Source: Bacillus sp. J37 | GTDB taxonomy: Bacteria; Bacillota; Bacilli; Bacillales; Bacillaceae | DNA: 44,195 nt | Reading direction: 5' to 3' | NCBI RefSeq assembly: GCF_000518865.1 | Contig: NZ_JAEK01000041.1 | Coordinates: 4,659-48,853 of the forward strand | Part shown: in pieces, positions 16,203 to 24,759 of the stretch | Numbering within the stretch: the first letter of the stretch is position 1 | Layout: each line of letters starts with the position of its first letter | The notes under the pieces: generated by a model | What the model was told of the DNA's origin: nothing | What the model saw: only the letters and a program-made list of their open reading frames with translations | Databases searched by the model: none | Program-made: the position numbers and the translations under genes

Positions 16203-17846
16203 TCACCTAACATCTTTTTGATATTGTAGAAGTCGATTTCTCATCGCTTCATCACTTGCATATAAATATAGGCCTTTTATGCCTCGCTTCATTAAAATAT
16301 TGACCGAATTTAAGATAATTCGTTCCTTTGCTGCTTCTACATTTACGATACCTTCTGTTCCTGTAAAAGCTCCAACATCTTTATATGCATCTATATTAAG
16401 GGCCAATTGACACTTATCTTCATCGAAAGTAATTGAAGGGCCTAATATGACTCCAACATAATTTAAGTCAAACCCTTGAATCGTATAAATTGATCCTGCT
16501 TCTTCTACTGTGGATTCTCTCTCTGCCCAAGTGTATTTACTATCCGTTATATTCCATGGAATTTGATAACTGCCGCTATCTTCCTTAATATAATAAATGT
16601 CTCCATCTTTTTTATGTAAATAATCGAACGTTGAGACAACCCGACTCAAACCATAACGTTCGTTTTTCTTTTTAATCATTTCATGCATTTCTTTAAGTGA
16701 TCCAAATACTTTAAATTCGTAATTTTCGTCAAAAGGAATAGGTAATAATTGTTTTTGTTTAAATTGGTTAATCCATTCAATAATTTGATCATTCGCTTGC
16801 ATACGAAATTGATTCGATAACTCATAAAAATCAGCATGTGCACTTTTAGAAATCAAATTTTCTAGTGTAATCTCTTGCCATAGGCTTTTTAACTTTAATA
16901 CTTGATCAGCGTCATATACCATTACCACCACTTTCGCAAGTTTTAGTAATTCTTCTAGCTGGTTCTGATCATGGAAATTATTATACGTATCTGAACGTGT
17001 TAAAAGTAAGTGCGCTTCATCAACTAATATAATATCTACTTTCCTATCCTTTTTCTTTAGTTGATTAATCAACGGGGTAGGCTTAACAAAATTTTTCGCT
17101 TTTAAATACTTTAATTGAGACGCGATTCCTTTATAAGTCTTGATCATCTCTTCATGGTTTACAACTAAATAATTCTCAGTATTATGAAAAGGTGATGATG
17201 CCTCTTTCGTGTATTCCTGTATTGTATTAAATATGGAACTTAACACAACACTTTTCCCAACGCCTGCTTCTCCTCTTACAACAAACAAACTACCAAATTC
17301 ATTTCGCTCAGTTTTTACATGTTTCTCACAAAATTGTATAACCTTCTCTTTTAAATCTATTTGTTCTAAAGATAGCTCTTTAAAAGGTGACAATTTAAAG
17401 ATATCCTTATTTTCGATAACATGTTGTTCATGTGTAACGACGCCTTTTGTAACAAGTTCTTTCCAAATATCCTTGAAAATCATTTGTTCAAAATACGGCT
17501 TATTATGATAATTATGAGAAAACTCATTCGTCGTTTTACTTTTGTTTTGAAGTTTGAATCGTTCATCACCTAAAAAGTAATTGATTAGTTTTGTTTCTAA
17601 ATGAAATGTCGCAGAACGATTAAACTTATCATGTTTAATTAGATGCATTTGATTTAGTTTTTGCCGCTCAGATGTCTTCAAATGTGCACGCATACGTTTC
17701 TTAAAATAGACTGTCTCACCTATATATGCTTCTTTGGCATTATTTAATAAATAAATGACTGGATAGTTTACATATGATTCCCTGTTATTAAGTTGATTTA
17801 TGCTTTCTTCTTGAAAAGGCCACGTAACAATCTCTACCTCTGACAT
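16203..17846 (-). CDS. GIY-YIG nuclease / DUF2075 P-loop NTPase fusion
   Basis: A 547-residue protein. Residues ~25-110 form a GIY-YIG-type domain (YPVIYLLNNAKEAYIGETVYF, then RMRAHLK, then a catalytic-type E in FHLETKLINYF). A DUF2075 superfamily 1-like NTPase follows: Walker A RGEAGVGKS near 190, IILVDEAHLL as Walker B, ELSNQFRMQ, then SIYTIQGFDLNYVGVILG near the C-terminus. GTG/ATG choice: ATG 17846 follows AAGGTGG by 5 nt. Likely a nuclease-helicase acting on foreign DNA. It forms a two-gene unit with the coupled MazG-like enzyme. Confidence 0.85.
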   Translation of the reverse strand: MSEVEIVTWPFQEESINQLNNRESYVNYPVIYLLNNAKEAYIGETVYFKKRMRAHLKTSERQKLNQMHLIKHDKFNRSATFHLETKLINYFLGDERFKLQNKSKTTNEFSHNYHNKPYFEQMIFKDIWKELVTKGVVTHEQHVIENKDIFKLSPFKELSLEQIDLKEKVIQFCEKHVKTERNEFGSLFVVRGEAGVGKSVVLSSIFNTIQEYTKEASSPFHNTENYLVVNHEEMIKTYKGIASQLKYLKAKNFVKPTPLINQLKKKDRKVDIILVDEAHLLLTRSDTYNNFHDQNQLEELLKLAKVVVMVYDADQVLKLKSLWQEITLENLISKSAHADFYELSNQFRMQANDQIIEWINQFKQKQLLPIPFDENYEFKVFGSLKEMHEMIKKKNERYGLSRVVSTFDYLHKKDGDIYYIKEDSGSYQIPWNITDSKYTWAERESTVEEAGSIYTIQGFDLNYVGVILGPSITFDEDKCQLALNIDAYKDVGAFTGTEGIVNVEAAKERIILNSVNILMKRGIKGLYLYASDEAMRNRLLQYQKDVR

Positions 17847-18288
17847 ATATACCACCTTGATATATTTTCTAAAATAACATTAATAAACTCAATGAAAAAA
17901 TTGGCAAATGATGCAAGATATTGTTAATTATATCACTTTTATACTAAAAACACTCTTTTTGTTCCCCACGAAATACCTTATATAGCCAGCCTAATTGTCA
18001 TCTAATTTTCTTTCTACTTCCTATTTTAAATAACTTACCTTGTGATATTTGATAGAACCTCCTCCATATTTAAATAGATTCTCACATTCCCATAAGCATA
18101 TGTTTTATCCTCACAAATTGGATTACATGAGTAAATATATCAACCTCTTACAACCTAAATTTCTATCAACCTCGACAGAATAAAAGGATTATCGCCACCC
18201 TCCTCCAATCCCCTTGTCAAATTATATCTAAAAGTTTGGAAGCGTTTTCCTTGCACTCCTTCCTCTCAATATGTAAAACTAGTTTTGT
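17847..18288. other. Divergent intergenic region
   Basis: It separates the defence island (minus) from dhaS (plus). On the minus strand TTGCCA, a 16-nt spacer and TATTAA near 17884-17910 could drive the DUF2075 gene. No gene or terminator was seen. Confidence 0.4.
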
Positions 18289-18309
18289 AAGTGTAATATT
18301 TTGACACTT
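18289..18309. promoter_or_regulatory. Candidate operator upstream of dhaS
   Basis: A perfect inverted repeat, AAGTGT and ACACTT, is separated by 9 nt and lies about 50 nt before the dhaS start. A weak -35/-10 pair (TTGTAA 18285-18290, TATTTT 18309-18314) brackets it, so a repressor bound here would block transcription. The spacing is two short of a TnrA box, so TnrA is not claimed. Confidence 0.4.
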
Positions 18310-18360
18310 ATTTTATCTTGTGTCGACCATTACATAATACAAATCATGAGGAGGAATAGC

Positions 18361-19845
18361 ATGAGCCAATTAGTAGTTGAATTAAGAGAAAGAGTAGAAA
18401 AGTTTCTGAATGGAAAGAAGAAGCTCTTTATTAATGGAGAGTTTGTGGAGAGTGTTTCGCAAAAAACATTTGAGACATATAACCCGGCTACAGGTGAAGT
18501 GCTAGCACATGTATTTGAAGCAGGACCTGAGGATATCGATTTAGCAGTTAACGCTGCTCGAAAAGCCTTTGATGAAGGTCCATGGTCTAAGATGGGAACT
18601 GCTGAGAGAAGCCGCTTAATGTACAAGCTGGCAGATTTAATGGAAGAACACAAAGATGATTTAGCTCAACTAGAAACTTTAGATAACGGTAAACCTATTA
18701 GAGAAACAACGAATGCAGATATTCCTTTAGCTATAGAACATATGCGTTATTACGCAGGTTGGACGACAAAGATAGTCGGACAAACCATTCCTGTCAATGG
18801 GCCGTATTTTAACTATACCCGTCATGAGGCTGTTGGTGTAGTTGGGCAGATTATCCCTTGGAACTTCCCATTATTAATGGCCATGTGGAAGCTGGGAGCT
18901 GCTTTAGCAACTGGCTGTACAGTCGTATTAAAGCCTGCAGAACAAACACCTTTATCAGCCCTTTACTTAGCAGAATTAGCTCAAGAAGCTGGATTCCCTG
19001 AAGGCGTTCTTAATATTGTTGCTGGTTTTGGTGAGACGGCAGGTCAACCACTTGTTGATCATCCAAAAGTAGATAAAATTGCCTTCACAGGATCTACTGA
19101 AGTTGGAAAGCTCATTATGGAAAAGGCTGCTAAAACGTTAAAACGAGTTACACTTGAATTAGGCGGAAAATCCCCGAACATCATTTTACCTGATGCTGAT
19201 CTTACACAAGCCGTTCCAGGTGCATTAAACGGGGTTATGTTTAATCAGGGACAAGTTTGCTGTGCTGGATCCCGCGTGTTCGTTCAAAAGAAACAATTCG
19301 ATAATGTCGTGGCAGACATGGTAAGTCACGCAGAAAAAATCAAACAAGGATCAGGGATCCACGCAGATACAGAAATTGGTCCCCTTGTTTCGACAGAACA
19401 ACAAAACCGGGTATTAGGCTATATTGAAAAAGGGGTAAATGAAGGTGCTGAACTATTAGTAGGTGGATCAAAACCGTATGAAGAAGGTTACTTCGTATCT
19501 CCTACTATTTTCGCAAATGTGAATGATGACATGACGATTGCGAAGGAAGAAATCTTCGGACCGGTCATTTCAGCTATGCCTTATGATGATATAGATGATC
19601 TGATTGCTCGTGCAAATAATAGTGAATATGGACTAGCTGCCGGTGTTTGGACAAGGGATGTAGCAAAAGCCCACTATATTGCGGAAAACCTTCGTGCAGG
19701 AACTGTATGGGTAAACTGCTACAATGTCTTTGATGCTGCATCACCATTCGGCGGTTACAAGCAATCGGGTATTGGCCGTGAAATGGGATCTTATGCATTG
19801 AATAACTATACGGAAGTTAAGAGCGTTTGGATTTCTAAGAAATAA
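18361..19845 (+). CDS. dhaS: Aldehyde dehydrogenase, DhaS type
   Basis: A 494-residue NAD(P)+-dependent aldehyde dehydrogenase, the same length as B. subtilis DhaS, which it resembles along its whole length. It shows [10 protein letters not shown] (cofactor loop), FTGSTEVGK, the general base in LELGGKSPN, the catalytic cysteine in GQVCCAGSR, and EEIFGPV. It oxidises aldehydes to carboxylates in the cytosol. ATG 18361 has AGGAGG 7 nt upstream; an in-frame ATG 60 nt earlier lacks a site. It is monocistronic, with a strong terminator at 19864-19899. Its last ~195 codons and 3' flank recur at 31571-32368. Confidence 0.9.
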   Translation: MSQLVVELRERVEKFLNGKKKLFINGEFVESVSQKTFETYNPATGEVLAHVFEAGPEDIDLAVNAARKAFDEGPWSKMGTAERSRLMYKLADLMEEHKDDLAQLETLDNGKPIRETTNADIPLAIEHMRYYAGWTTKIVGQTIPVNGPYFNYTRHEAVGVVGQIIPWNFPLLMAMWKLGAALATGCTVVLKPAEQTPLSALYLAELAQEAGFPEGVLNIVAGFGETAGQPLVDHPKVDKIAFTGSTEVGKLIMEKAAKTLKRVTLELGGKSPNIILPDADLTQAVPGALNGVMFNQGQVCCAGSRVFVQKKQFDNVVADMVSHAEKIKQGSGIHADTEIGPLVSTEQQNRVLGYIEKGVNEGAELLVGGSKPYEEGYFVSPTIFANVNDDMTIAKEEIFGPVISAMPYDDIDDLIARANNSEYGLAAGVWTRDVAKAHYIAENLRAGTVWVNCYNVFDAASPFGGYKQSGIGREMGSYALNNYTEVKSVWISKK

Positions 19846-20062
19846 GTAACTGAATGATCTAAGAAAATGGCAATGTTTTTTCAAACATTGCCATTTTTTA
19901 TATAAAAAGATCACAAAATACCTTTTCATACCAAGTCGATTACAATCTATCGTTTAAGATTTTAACATATCTATCCTAGATTCTATTCATTAGCAGATAA
20001 AGACTATTTCTTCCTTTACCCTTTATTTTAACGAGACATATAAAGTATTCGTTCATTAAAGG
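19258..20062. repeat. Direct repeat B1: dhaS 3' end plus flank
   Basis: It aligns with 31571-32368 in the same orientation, 12.3 kb away. In a 340-nt coding sample I counted about 12 differences (about 96% identity). The flank beyond the terminator is clearly more diverged, perhaps 75%. Confidence 0.8.
19864..19899 (+). terminator. Terminator of dhaS
   Basis: AAATGGCAATGTTT pairs with AAACATTGCCATTT, followed by a T-run. The same hairpin, with a changed loop, follows the second copy at 32180-32210. Confidence 0.9.
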
Positions 20063-20116
20063 AAGCTTCTCAACCCCTTCCTTATACTCCCGAGTCTCAA
20101 TATCTCTTTCCGATAA

Positions 20117-20146
20117 TGAATATTGAAGAATAATATTGACAAACTA
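20117..20146 (+). promoter_or_regulatory. Sigma-G/F-type promoter of the DUF3231 gene
   Basis: TGAATA (20117-20122), a 17-nt spacer and CAAACTA (20140-20146). The boxes match the forespore consensus TGAATA...CATACTA except for one base. It lies 37 nt before the start codon. Confidence 0.6.
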
Positions 20147-20183
20147 AAAAAGAAATTGGACCTTTTGGGGGTATAACATAACA

Positions 20184-21068
20184 ATGAACGTTAATGAATT
20201 AGGTTTTCTTTGGTACTTAAAATCAAGTTCAAACATGATGAAATTTTTATTAAAATATCTTTGCGATACTGCTGAGGATACTAATTTAAGGAATATTTTA
20301 AATGAAGTTTATGAAATCTCTACATATCAGGAGCATGAGGCTACTCAATTATTATCTGAGGAAGGTTATAAAGATACACCGTTCTTCAAAGATGATGATC
20401 TATATAATTCAACAGCAAAGCTTTTTTCAGACCAATTAATTATAGAAATCTTAAAGCATATAACAAGTAATGGAATGCAGGCGCTTGCTGCTCAATATGT
20501 TGAATTAACAGATTATAAAGTGAAGAATTTTTATAAAAAATTACTTGATGATGTTATTCAATTAGATTTTTCTCTATTAAAATTGCTTAATGATAAAAAT
20601 TTATTACAAGATAATTCCTTTTCTTACAAAAAAGCAGATGACAGGGACGGGAAACTTTTCAAAGTTGCAGCAACTCAGCAACGACCACTTAATGCGGTAG
20701 AATTGGCAACTATGTTCGGTTCTCTTCAATGTAACAATGTTGGAGTTGCTCTTTGTATTGGTTTTTCCGAAGTCGCAAAGGATAAGGACACAAAAAATTT
20801 TATTTTAGAAGGAAGTAAGTTAGCATTTTATCAATCAGCATTTTTAACGGATATCTATAGAGAAAATGGAATACCTACAACAACTGGTTTAGAGGCTCAT
20901 GTTAATAAAGTAAAGGAATCACCTTTTTCAGATAAATTAATGGCAAACTTAATAATGTTCCTTAATCCGGTAAGTATAAGAAATCTACAAAATGCAGTGG
21001 TTTCCAGTTATAAAAACGATCATATAGATTCTTTAAAGAAGCTAATCAGGATGGTCGAAGACTACTAA
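20184..21068 (+). CDS. DUF3231 family protein
   Basis: A 294-residue protein of the DUF3231 family: two repeats of a ferritin-like four-helix bundle, with LFSDQLIIEILKHI, AVELATMFGSLQCNNVGVALCIGFSEVAK and SPFSDKLMANLIMFLNP as family landmarks. Slightly shorter than the usual ~330 residues, mainly at the N-terminus. The family is abundant in Bacillaceae and its function is not known; some relatives are spore-associated. A sigma-G/F-type promoter upstream supports forespore expression. GGGGG lies 10-15 nt before the ATG, a rather long spacing. Monocistronic. Confidence 0.85.
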   Translation: MNVNELGFLWYLKSSSNMMKFLLKYLCDTAEDTNLRNILNEVYEISTYQEHEATQLLSEEGYKDTPFFKDDDLYNSTAKLFSDQLIIEILKHITSNGMQALAAQYVELTDYKVKNFYKKLLDDVIQLDFSLLKLLNDKNLLQDNSFSYKKADDRDGKLFKVAATQQRPLNAVELATMFGSLQCNNVGVALCIGFSEVAKDKDTKNFILEGSKLAFYQSAFLTDIYRENGIPTTTGLEAHVNKVKESPFSDKLMANLIMFLNPVSIRNLQNAVVSSYKNDHIDSLKKLIRMVEDY

Positions 21069-21423
21069 GAGAAAGGGTTAAAGTTATTAATTAGGAAAAA
21101 TTGGTTTAATGAACCTCCTGTCTCTAATTGGTCTCACAACTAGATACGCTCGCATGCTGATTAAGTAATAGTAACTTCTCTGCACATTTTAAAGAAGGTG
21201 CATTCTGTCTCCCAATACATGGCTGATAGTAGGATAAAAATACAGATAAAGAAGTAGTAGTAAACAAATCCCTAATTCTTTCATTGCATATGTGTTTACT
21301 TCGATTTTGGTATCTATTGGGCTAATTTTCTCCTCAAACCTAAAGATACCGGATGGGTTATTTTGCCCTGTTTGGTACCCGTTGTTGTTAGATTTTTAAA
21401 GCGTATAAATACAGACAATATAA
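21069..21423. other. Intergenic stretch, no gene recognised
   Basis: AT-rich with short, interrupted frames on both strands. No terminator directly follows the DUF3231 gene, and no RNA or gene could be supported. Confidence 0.4.
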
Positions 21424-21474
21424 AACACCTTTGAATTGTTACACTTAAAAAAGTAATCGTTCAAAGGTGTTTTT
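21424..21474. terminator. Long-stem terminator between DUF3231 and MFS genes
   Basis: AACACCTTTGAA (21424-21435) pairs with TTCAAAGGTGTT (21460-21471) around a 24-nt loop, with T-runs on both strands. It probably ends both the plus-strand DUF3231 transcript and the minus-strand MFS transcript. Confidence 0.75.
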
Positions 21475-21607
21475 GTATGGATAAAATATAATCAAGTTAA
21501 ACAAACTGGTTTTCCCTTCATCGCTGACTAACCCAAGGTGTCACGATAATTTTGGGGTGTAGCAATTTTTTTACTTTAACATGTAAAATGCCTGATAACG
21601 ATGGTAT

Positions 21608-22789
21608 TTATTTTAATGTAACGATAGAATAATCACGGTTAAATTTGATTGAATAAATCAGCACGTAGACTACGATTAATAACGCAAATAAATTTAACAC
21701 GATCAGCGAACTGTTTAAATTTAAGAATTGGGTAAGCGCTCCCACTCCAATAACGGGAACAATAAATCCAGTGTAGGCGCACAAATAAAAAGCCGAAATG
21801 ACTCTTGGCTGAGCTTCTGGTTCCGGTAACTGACCGGCAAATCGTAACGACATTTGAAAAGTCCATCCGCCGCCAATCGCCTGGATGAAAATGCCGGTCC
21901 AGAGTATAGGGAAGCTTGATGTTAAACCAGAAGAAACAATAAACCATGACCCGATTACAAGAAGCAAGATACCAAATCGAATACGTATAACTGGATGTTT
22001 CGGCCAAGGTATGAACTGAGCCAAAGCTGCTCCACTTAAAAGCACGAAAATGATTAATCCTGAAACGGAGAGGTTAGACGAGTGAATGACATTTTTAACG
22101 AAAGTAGGAATAAGGGAAAAAGCTATACCTTGTATTGTGAAAACAGTGAAGATAGGCAATCCAACCATAAACCAAAAATGAGAACGGATATTACTAGGTA
22201 CACCAAGTGAAACCTTCGTTTTTACACGTTTTTGCTCAAGAGAAACAACATCTTTAGGAATTGTTTCTAGTATGATGAGCGAAATGATAAGTAGAACGAG
22301 CAGAATCCAAAATGGCACTCGAATTGTCGGCACAAGTTGTAAATATTGTAAGGTTATACCTGCAATAGCTGGGCCCAGACCAAAACCGACAAGGATTGTT
22401 ACTCCTGATAACTTGAGGACCGTGCTCACTTTATTTGATAGAGTTTGCTTCATTAGAAAAGCAACAGCAGTACCTGTAAAGGCTCCGTAAGCGATCCCTT
22501 CCAAAATCCTGGCGACATAGAGCATCCAGGCATCTATGCTCCCAAGGAAGAACAAGGTGGATAGGATGGAGATCCATATGCTACTGCGAATAACCCTTTT
22601 TAATCCCCATCTGCTACCTATAGCTCCAGTGACTAGCAAAGTCGGCAATAGAAAAGCAGCATATATGGCAAACAAGGCCGTGATTTGTAAACTGTTCAAT
22701 TGAAAAGTCTCGCTATACAAGGGAAATAATGGTGTCATAAAGGTTGCACCACTCGACATCAAAAGAGAAACGAAGAGCATTCTTTTCAT
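21608..22789 (-). CDS. MFS transporter (drug-efflux type)
   Basis: A 393-residue membrane protein with 12 predicted hydrophobic segments. It has the motif A-like loop GAIGSRWGLKRVIR after segment 2 and a second half starting near residue 210. The size and the adjacent TetR repressor fit a proton-driven exporter of small toxic compounds in the cytoplasmic membrane; the substrate is unknown. GGGAG lies 7 nt before the ATG. A variant of the TetR operator (22857-22876) lies 68 nt upstream, between this gene and tetR, so the exporter has its own regulated promoter. Confidence 0.85.
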   Translation of the reverse strand: MKRMLFVSLLMSSGATFMTPLFPLYSETFQLNSLQITALFAIYAAFLLPTLLVTGAIGSRWGLKRVIRSSIWISILSTLFFLGSIDAWMLYVARILEGIAYGAFTGTAVAFLMKQTLSNKVSTVLKLSGVTILVGFGLGPAIAGITLQYLQLVPTIRVPFWILLVLLIISLIILETIPKDVVSLEQKRVKTKVSLGVPSNIRSHFWFMVGLPIFTVFTIQGIAFSLIPTFVKNVIHSSNLSVSGLIIFVLLSGAALAQFIPWPKHPVIRIRFGILLLVIGSWFIVSSGLTSSFPILWTGIFIQAIGGGWTFQMSLRFAGQLPEPEAQPRVISAFYLCAYTGFIVPVIGVGALTQFLNLNSSLIVLNLFALLIVVYVLIYSIKFNRDYSIVTLK

Positions 22790-22856
22790 TACGATACTCC
22801 CAACTTTCTAATATAATTCTCTAAATATATTCAATTAAATGGTTGATAAATTTACC

Positions 22857-22876
22857 CTTACTTATTAGAAGGTAAG
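22857..22876. promoter_or_regulatory. TetR operator variant upstream of MFS gene
   Basis: CTTAC and GTAAG arms separated by 10 nt. Same arms as the palindromes at 23478 and 25647, but with four extra bases in the centre. It lies in the MFS promoter region. Confidence 0.55.
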
Positions 22877-22891
22877 TGTTTGTTTATAAAA

Positions 22892-22925
22892 AAACCGTTC
22901 TTACGAATTTTTTAAGAAACGGTTT
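22892..22925 (-). terminator. Terminator overlapping the tetR stop codon
   Basis: AAACCGTTCTTA pairs with TAAGAAACGGTTT and a T-run follows on the minus strand. The stem includes the last codons of the TetR gene, so transcription stops immediately and the MFS gene depends on its own promoter. Confidence 0.8.
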
Positions 22926-23464
22926 ACCTGGTTTTGTACTGCAACTAATACATCGTCACCTAACACACGTCTGTATAATAATGCTCCTTTAATACTTGAT
23001 AATATCGTTACCGCTAACGATTGAACGTCTTCAGAACCATTTATGATCTTTTCAGTTTGTGCCTGAGAAACTATTTTTTTCATTATTGTAAGTTCCAGCC
23101 TGCTAACTTCCTCAATCTTTTCTTGTACGGAATGTGGCAATGATTCATAATCCGTTTGTAAAGAAGAGATTGGACAAATTTCAGTACACTCAAACCTCTC
23201 AGCTTGTTGCTGAATAAACTTCTTAAGTTTCTCTTCAGCAGAAACCGACGAATTTTTAACTAATAACAAGGAGTTTTCTAAGCTTTCTGATAGACGTTCG
23301 GTAACTGCCTTTCCTAAATCCTCCTTTTTCTCAAAATGATAATGTATACTTGCCTTGGTCACCCCAAGTTGTTTAGAGATGTCATCATAACTAAAGGCTA
23401 CATACCCTTTTTGCTGGATCAACTTTATTGCTAAATCTACGATTTGTTTTTTTCTATTTTCCAT
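22901..23464 (-). CDS. TetR/AcrR family repressor
   Basis: A 187-residue regulator. The N-terminal HTH is clear: IVDLAIKLIQQKGYVAFSYDDISKQLGVTKASIHYHFEKKEDLG (given in two parts: DDISKQLG turn VTKASIHYHF). The ligand-binding C-terminal domain contains CTEICPIS, a pair of cysteines spaced by three residues that might sense thiol-reactive compounds. No ribosome site precedes the ATG. The promoter -10 ends 6 nt before it, so the mRNA is probably leaderless. The 17-nt spacer of that promoter is the repressor palindrome, predicting tight autoregulation. Confidence 0.9.
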   Translation of the reverse strand: MENRKKQIVDLAIKLIQQKGYVAFSYDDISKQLGVTKASIHYHFEKKEDLGKAVTERLSESLENSLLLVKNSSVSAEEKLKKFIQQQAERFECTEICPISSLQTDYESLPHSVQEKIEEVSRLELTIMKKIVSQAQTEKIINGSEDVQSLAVTILSSIKGALLYRRVLGDDVLVAVQNQVNRFLKNS

Positions 23465-23499
23465 ATATTTATATTAACTTACTAATAGGTAAGTGTCAA
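23465..23499 (-). promoter_or_regulatory. tetR promoter with operator as spacer; predicted leaderless start
   Basis: On the minus strand: -35 TTGACA (23499-23494), a 17-nt spacer (23493-23477) made of CTTACCTATTAGTAAGT, and -10 TAATAT (23476-23471). Six nt, AAATAT, then separate the -10 from the ATG at 23464, so the usual +1 position is the A of the start codon. The palindrome ACTTACTA-TAGGTAAGT occurs again upstream of the VanY-type gene. Confidence 0.75.
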
Positions 23500-23601
23500 T
23501 GTAAAGGAATCTGCGTTAAAATTTATATAAAATACCTCTTTTCAGAATTGTCGTGCTACTTGACCTTCAATCTGATCTTAATCGATTATTTGTCATGAAA
23601 A

Positions 23602-23640
23602 ACACGACTGTGTTGACAAGCATGTTACTCACAATCGTGT
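23602..23640 (-). terminator. Terminator of the ohr genes
   Basis: ACACGACTGTG (23602-23612) pairs with CACAATCGTGT (23630-23640), one mismatch, then TTTTTC on the minus strand. It lies about 100 nt after the second ohr gene. Confidence 0.65.
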
Positions 23641-23741
23641 CATCATGTGCTATGGTGATTAATCCTCTCTGAATAATCAACTAGTTTGCGTATTCCCTCA
23701 TCTTATGCTAAGTTGCTGACGATACTCTAATTCTAAAAAGA

Positions 23742-24170
23742 TTAACTAACAACGTTCGATATTACTTCGATATTTCCATGGGTTGCTTTGGCATAAGGGC
23801 AAACTTTATGAGCTTCCGCAACGATTTCTTCAGCTACACTAGTTTCTACGCCTTTAATCGTGATGTCCATAGTAATGGCCAGCACATACCCATCTTCCGC
23901 ATCCTTGCCGAGCGTCACATGTGAATCAATTGTAATACCATCTGTTTTAATATTTCTTTTTCTAAGAACCGTACCCATTGCACCTTCGAAGCATGCTGCA
24001 AATCCTGCAGCGAACAGTTGCTCCGGATTGGTTCCAGCTCCGTTACCACCCAACTCCTTGGGATATCTTAAGTCAACGTTAAGATTCCCATCATTAGAAG
24101 TTGCTTTGCCTTCTCTTCCGCCTTGAACATTTACAGTAGCTGTGTACAATTTCTTTTCAATTTTCTTCAT
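23742..24170 (-). CDS. ohr: Organic hydroperoxide resistance protein (OsmC/Ohr), copy 2
   Basis: A 142-residue thiol peroxidase that reduces organic hydroperoxides. It has both catalytic cysteines, in FAACFEGA and KVCPYAKA, and the family start KLYTATVNVQGGREGKA. AAAGGAG lies 10 nt before the ATG. It follows a near-identical copy by about 50 nt; the two differ at only a handful of residues (for example TDG/AGG after NIK), which indicates a recent tandem duplication. The genes are probably cotranscribed from the promoter upstream of 24651. No OhrR box was seen. Confidence 0.9.
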   Translation of the reverse strand: MKKIEKKLYTATVNVQGGREGKATSNDGNLNVDLRYPKELGGNGAGTNPEQLFAAGFAACFEGAMGTVLRKRNIKTDGITIDSHVTLGKDAEDGYVLAITMDITIKGVETSVAEEIVAEAHKVCPYAKATHGNIEVISNVVS

Positions 24171-24222
24171 TTTTGAAACACTCCTTTACATACTGGATTA
24201 TTTTGTACCCTTTGTTCGCAAA

Positions 24223-24651
24223 TTATCCAACAACATTCGATATTACTTCGATATTTCCGCGGGTTGCTTTGGCATAAGGGCAAACCTTATGAGCTTCTGC
24301 AACGATTTCTTCAGCTACACTAGTTTCTACGCCTTTAATCATGATGTCCATAGTAATGGCTAGCACATACCCTTCTTCTGAATCATTGCCGAGCGTCACA
24401 TGTGAATCAATTGTAATACCTCCTGCTTTAATATTCCTTTTTCTAAGAACCGTACCCATCGCACCTTCGAAGCATGCTGCAAAACCTGCAGCGAACAGTT
24501 GCTCCGGATTGGTTCCAGCTCCGTTACCACCTAATTCCTTGGGATATCTTAAGTCAACGTAAAGATTGTTATCAGAGGAAACTGCTTTGCCTTCTCTTCC
24601 GCCTTTAACGCTTACAGTAGCCGTGTACAATTTCTTTTCGATTTTCATCAC
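24223..24651 (-). CDS. ohr: Organic hydroperoxide resistance protein (OsmC/Ohr), copy 1
   Basis: About 142 residues, nearly the same as its downstream twin, with both active-site cysteines (AACFEGA, VCPYAKA). By analogy with the twin, whose start lies 10 nt after GGAG, translation most likely begins at GTG 24651 or the ATG at 24648. An in-frame ATG further upstream overlaps the ribosome site and is rejected. TTGGCA, a 17-nt spacer and TAAATT upstream make a fair sigma-A promoter on the minus strand. Confidence 0.88.
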   Translation of the reverse strand: MMKIEKKLYTATVSVKGGREGKAVSSDNNLYVDLRYPKELGGNGAGTNPEQLFAAGFAACFEGAMGTVLRKRNIKAGGITIDSHVTLGNDSEEGYVLAITMDIMIKGVETSVAEEIVAEAHKVCPYAKATRGNIEVISNVVG

Positions 24652-24759
24652 TATTAAAACGCTCCTTTTCATAATTAATTAATTTATATTATTTCCATAT
24701 TGGTGCCAACTTGGATTAAACAATTCTTTTAGATTACCAATTTCATGATTATCACCAAA

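Noticed and set aside
18289-18309. TnrA box upstream of dhaS
   Set aside because: The TGT...ACA core has 15 rather than 17 positions and the internal pattern does not fit.
23602-23640. Possible OhrR operator near the ohr genes
   Set aside because: It lies downstream of both genes, has a mismatch and a T-run, and fits a terminator better.
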